From: Trichlorobacter ammonificans
GTDB lineage: Bacteria; Desulfobacterota; Desulfuromonadia; Geobacterales; Pseudopelobacteraceae
Reading direction: 5' to 3'
DNA length: 64,000 bases
Assembly: GCF_933509905.1 (NCBI RefSeq)
Contig: NZ_OW150024.1
Coordinates: 1,228,001-1,292,000, forward strand
Of this stretch, positions 63,076 to 64,000 are shown in pieces. The translations under genes and the position numbers were made by a program. The notes beneath the pieces were generated by a model, which saw nothing but the letters and a program-made list of their open reading frames with translations, was not told where the DNA came from and searched no databases. How positions within the stretch are numbered: the first letter of the stretch is position 1; each line of letters begins with the position of its first letter.

Positions 63076-64000
63076 ATGTCGGAATCCCCATCCCCCTGCG
63101 TATCCCTTGAGGAGATCCTTTCCTCGTTCAAGGTGGAATCCGCCGCCCTGCAGCAGGTGGCCGCCCGCTTTCCCTTCCGCCTGTCCCGCTATTACGCGGG
63201 GTTGATCCGGCGACCGGACGACCCGGTCTGGAGACAGGCGATTCCGTCGCTGCAGGAACTCTCGGACAGTGACCAGTCTCCCGATCCCCTTGATGAAGAA
63301 CGCCTGAGCCCCGTGCCCGGCCTGATTCACCGCTACCCCGACCGGGCGGTGCTGCTGGCGGGAAGGCAGTGCGCCGTTTTCTGCCGGTTCTGTATGCGTA
63401 AGCGTTCCATCGGCTGCACCGGCGATGCCGTCGACCTGGAGCGGGCCGTTGACTATATCGCCGTCACGCCGACGCTGCGCGATATCCTGATCTCCGGTGG
63501 CGATCCCCTGCTGCTGCCGCTGGAAATGCTCGACACCCTGCTGAGCCGGCTGCGTGCCATTTCCCATGTGGAGATCATCCGCATCGGCAGCCGCCTGCCG
63601 GTGACCGATCCGGCGCGGATAACCCCGGAGCTCTGCCGGATGCTGGCGTGCCATCACCCCCTGTACCTGAATACCCATTTCAACCATCCCCTGGAGCTGA
63701 CACCCCAGGCGGCACGAGCCTGCGATTTGCTGAGCGGGGCCGGAATACCGCTGGGCAACCAAACGGTGCTGCTGAAGGGGGTAAATGACGATCCGGCCGT
63801 GCTGGAGGAGCTGTTCAGGGGGCTCTTGCGGATGCGGGTAAAGCCCTACTACCTGCACCAGATGGATCTGGTCCAGGGGACGGCCCATTTCCGGACGCCG
63901 CTTGCGCGGGGGATGGAGGTGGTGGAGGCGCTACGGGGGCGGGTGTCCGGCATGGCCATCCCGCATTTCGTGGTGGATCTGCCGGGGGGCAGGGGCAAGG
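63076..64000 (+). CDS. KamA-family radical SAM protein (cut by window edge)
   Basis: The open frame starts five bases after pgsA and runs past the right edge, giving 308 visible codons. It has the radical SAM cluster motif CAVFCRFC followed by the family-typical MRKR, plus ISGGDPLLLP, IRIGSRLPVTDP, LNTHFNHPLELT and PYYLHQMDLVQGT, which are lysine 2,3-aminomutase/EpmB-like. It could be a lysine 2,3-aminomutase-type enzyme or the EF-P modification enzyme EpmB; the visible part does not decide. The C-terminus is missing. Confidence 0.88.
   Translation, partial: MSESPSPCVSLEEILSSFKVESAALQQVAARFPFRLSRYYAGLIRRPDDPVWRQAIPSLQELSDSDQSPDPLDEERLSPVPGLIHRYPDRAVLLAGRQCAVFCRFCMRKRSIGCTGDAVDLERAVDYIAVTPTLRDILISGGDPLLLPLEMLDTLLSRLRAISHVEIIRIGSRLPVTDPARITPELCRMLACHHPLYLNTHFNHPLELTPQAARACDLLSGAGIPLGNQTVLLKGVNDDPAVLEELFRGLLRMRVKPYYLHQMDLVQGTAHFRTPLARGMEVVEALRGRVSGMAIPHFVVDLPGGRGK

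Noticed and set aside
63034-63888. Minus-strand ORF opposite the KamA-like gene at the right edge
   Set aside because: The plus-strand frame carries radical SAM motifs and continues past the window; the minus frame is its shadow.

Overview
The window looks like chromosomal DNA of a Geobacter-type bacterium (Desulfuromonadota; the Geobacter/Trichlorobacter/Pelobacter-propionicus kind of genome). The evidence is high GC content, very dense gene packing, many multiheme c-type cytochromes with CXXCH motifs, an uptake hydrogenase in the order small-large-cytochrome b-protease (as in Geobacter hyaSLBP), and an Ext-type cytochrome/Rieske/cytochrome b cluster. No CRISPR array, insertion sequence, prophage or integrase was seen.

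Layout. 1-4.4 kb: the 3' part of a respiratory cluster (two multiheme cytochromes, Rieske protein, split cytochrome b, tetraheme cytochrome) matching the extMNOPQS part of the Geobacter selenite/tellurite operon. 4.4-9.2 kb: a small secreted protein, a diiron metallo-beta-lactamase protein, an RND/MMPL exporter, a possibly structured non-coding stretch and a tiny membrane protein. 9.3-13.5 kb: a calcium-type P-ATPase and malQ. 13.5-21.3 kb: yceD-rpmF-plsX-fabD-fabZ-fabG-acpP-fabF-rpiB-glyA, a fatty-acid cluster from which fabH is missing. 21.3-24.8 kb (minus): trmB, a two-part sodium/solute symporter and a TIM-barrel isomerase. 24.9-29.8 kb: a small membrane protein, fabI, tRNA-Leu, tig-clpP-clpX and an HU gene, with no lon between clpX and HU. 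29.8-32.8 kb: tRNA-Asp and tRNA-Val, then a Tat-exported metallophosphoesterase followed by an identical second tRNA-Asp. 32.8-39 kb: a polyprenyl-phosphate mannosyltransferase, then the division/cell-wall block ftsE-ftsX-envC-ctpA-polysaccharide deacetylase. 39-44.8 kb: a ParA/MinD-like ATPase divergent from the four-gene [NiFe] hydrogenase operon. 44.8-48 kb: a diguanylate cyclase and a heptosyltransferase-like GT9 enzyme. 47.9-55.7 kb (minus): one nine-gene aerobic respiratory operon, from Rieske and cytochrome b through a pentaheme cytochrome and SCO to an A2-type haem-copper oxidase and heme farnesyltransferase. 56.2-59.5 kb: a fur-feoB-zinc ribbon-DtxR/FeoA iron operon behind a good Fur box. 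59.6-64 kb: rpsT, purM-purN, a lytic transglycosylase, pgsA and the start of a KamA-type radical SAM gene.

How it fits together. The organism appears to run anaerobic multiheme respiration, H2 oxidation (hya) and oxygen reduction (bc-oxidase operon). The heme/iron demand is matched by a Fe2+ uptake operon carrying two different iron regulators. The most notable molecular detail is in the hydrogenase small subunit, where the second cysteine of the proximal cluster motif is replaced by aspartate (CTGD instead of CTGC), leaving a predicted 3-Cys/1-Asp ligand set. I found no defence or mobile system. The candidates for something new are the Asp-ligand hydrogenase, the two unexplained intergenic structures, and the ParA-like protein with an uncharacterised C-terminal half.
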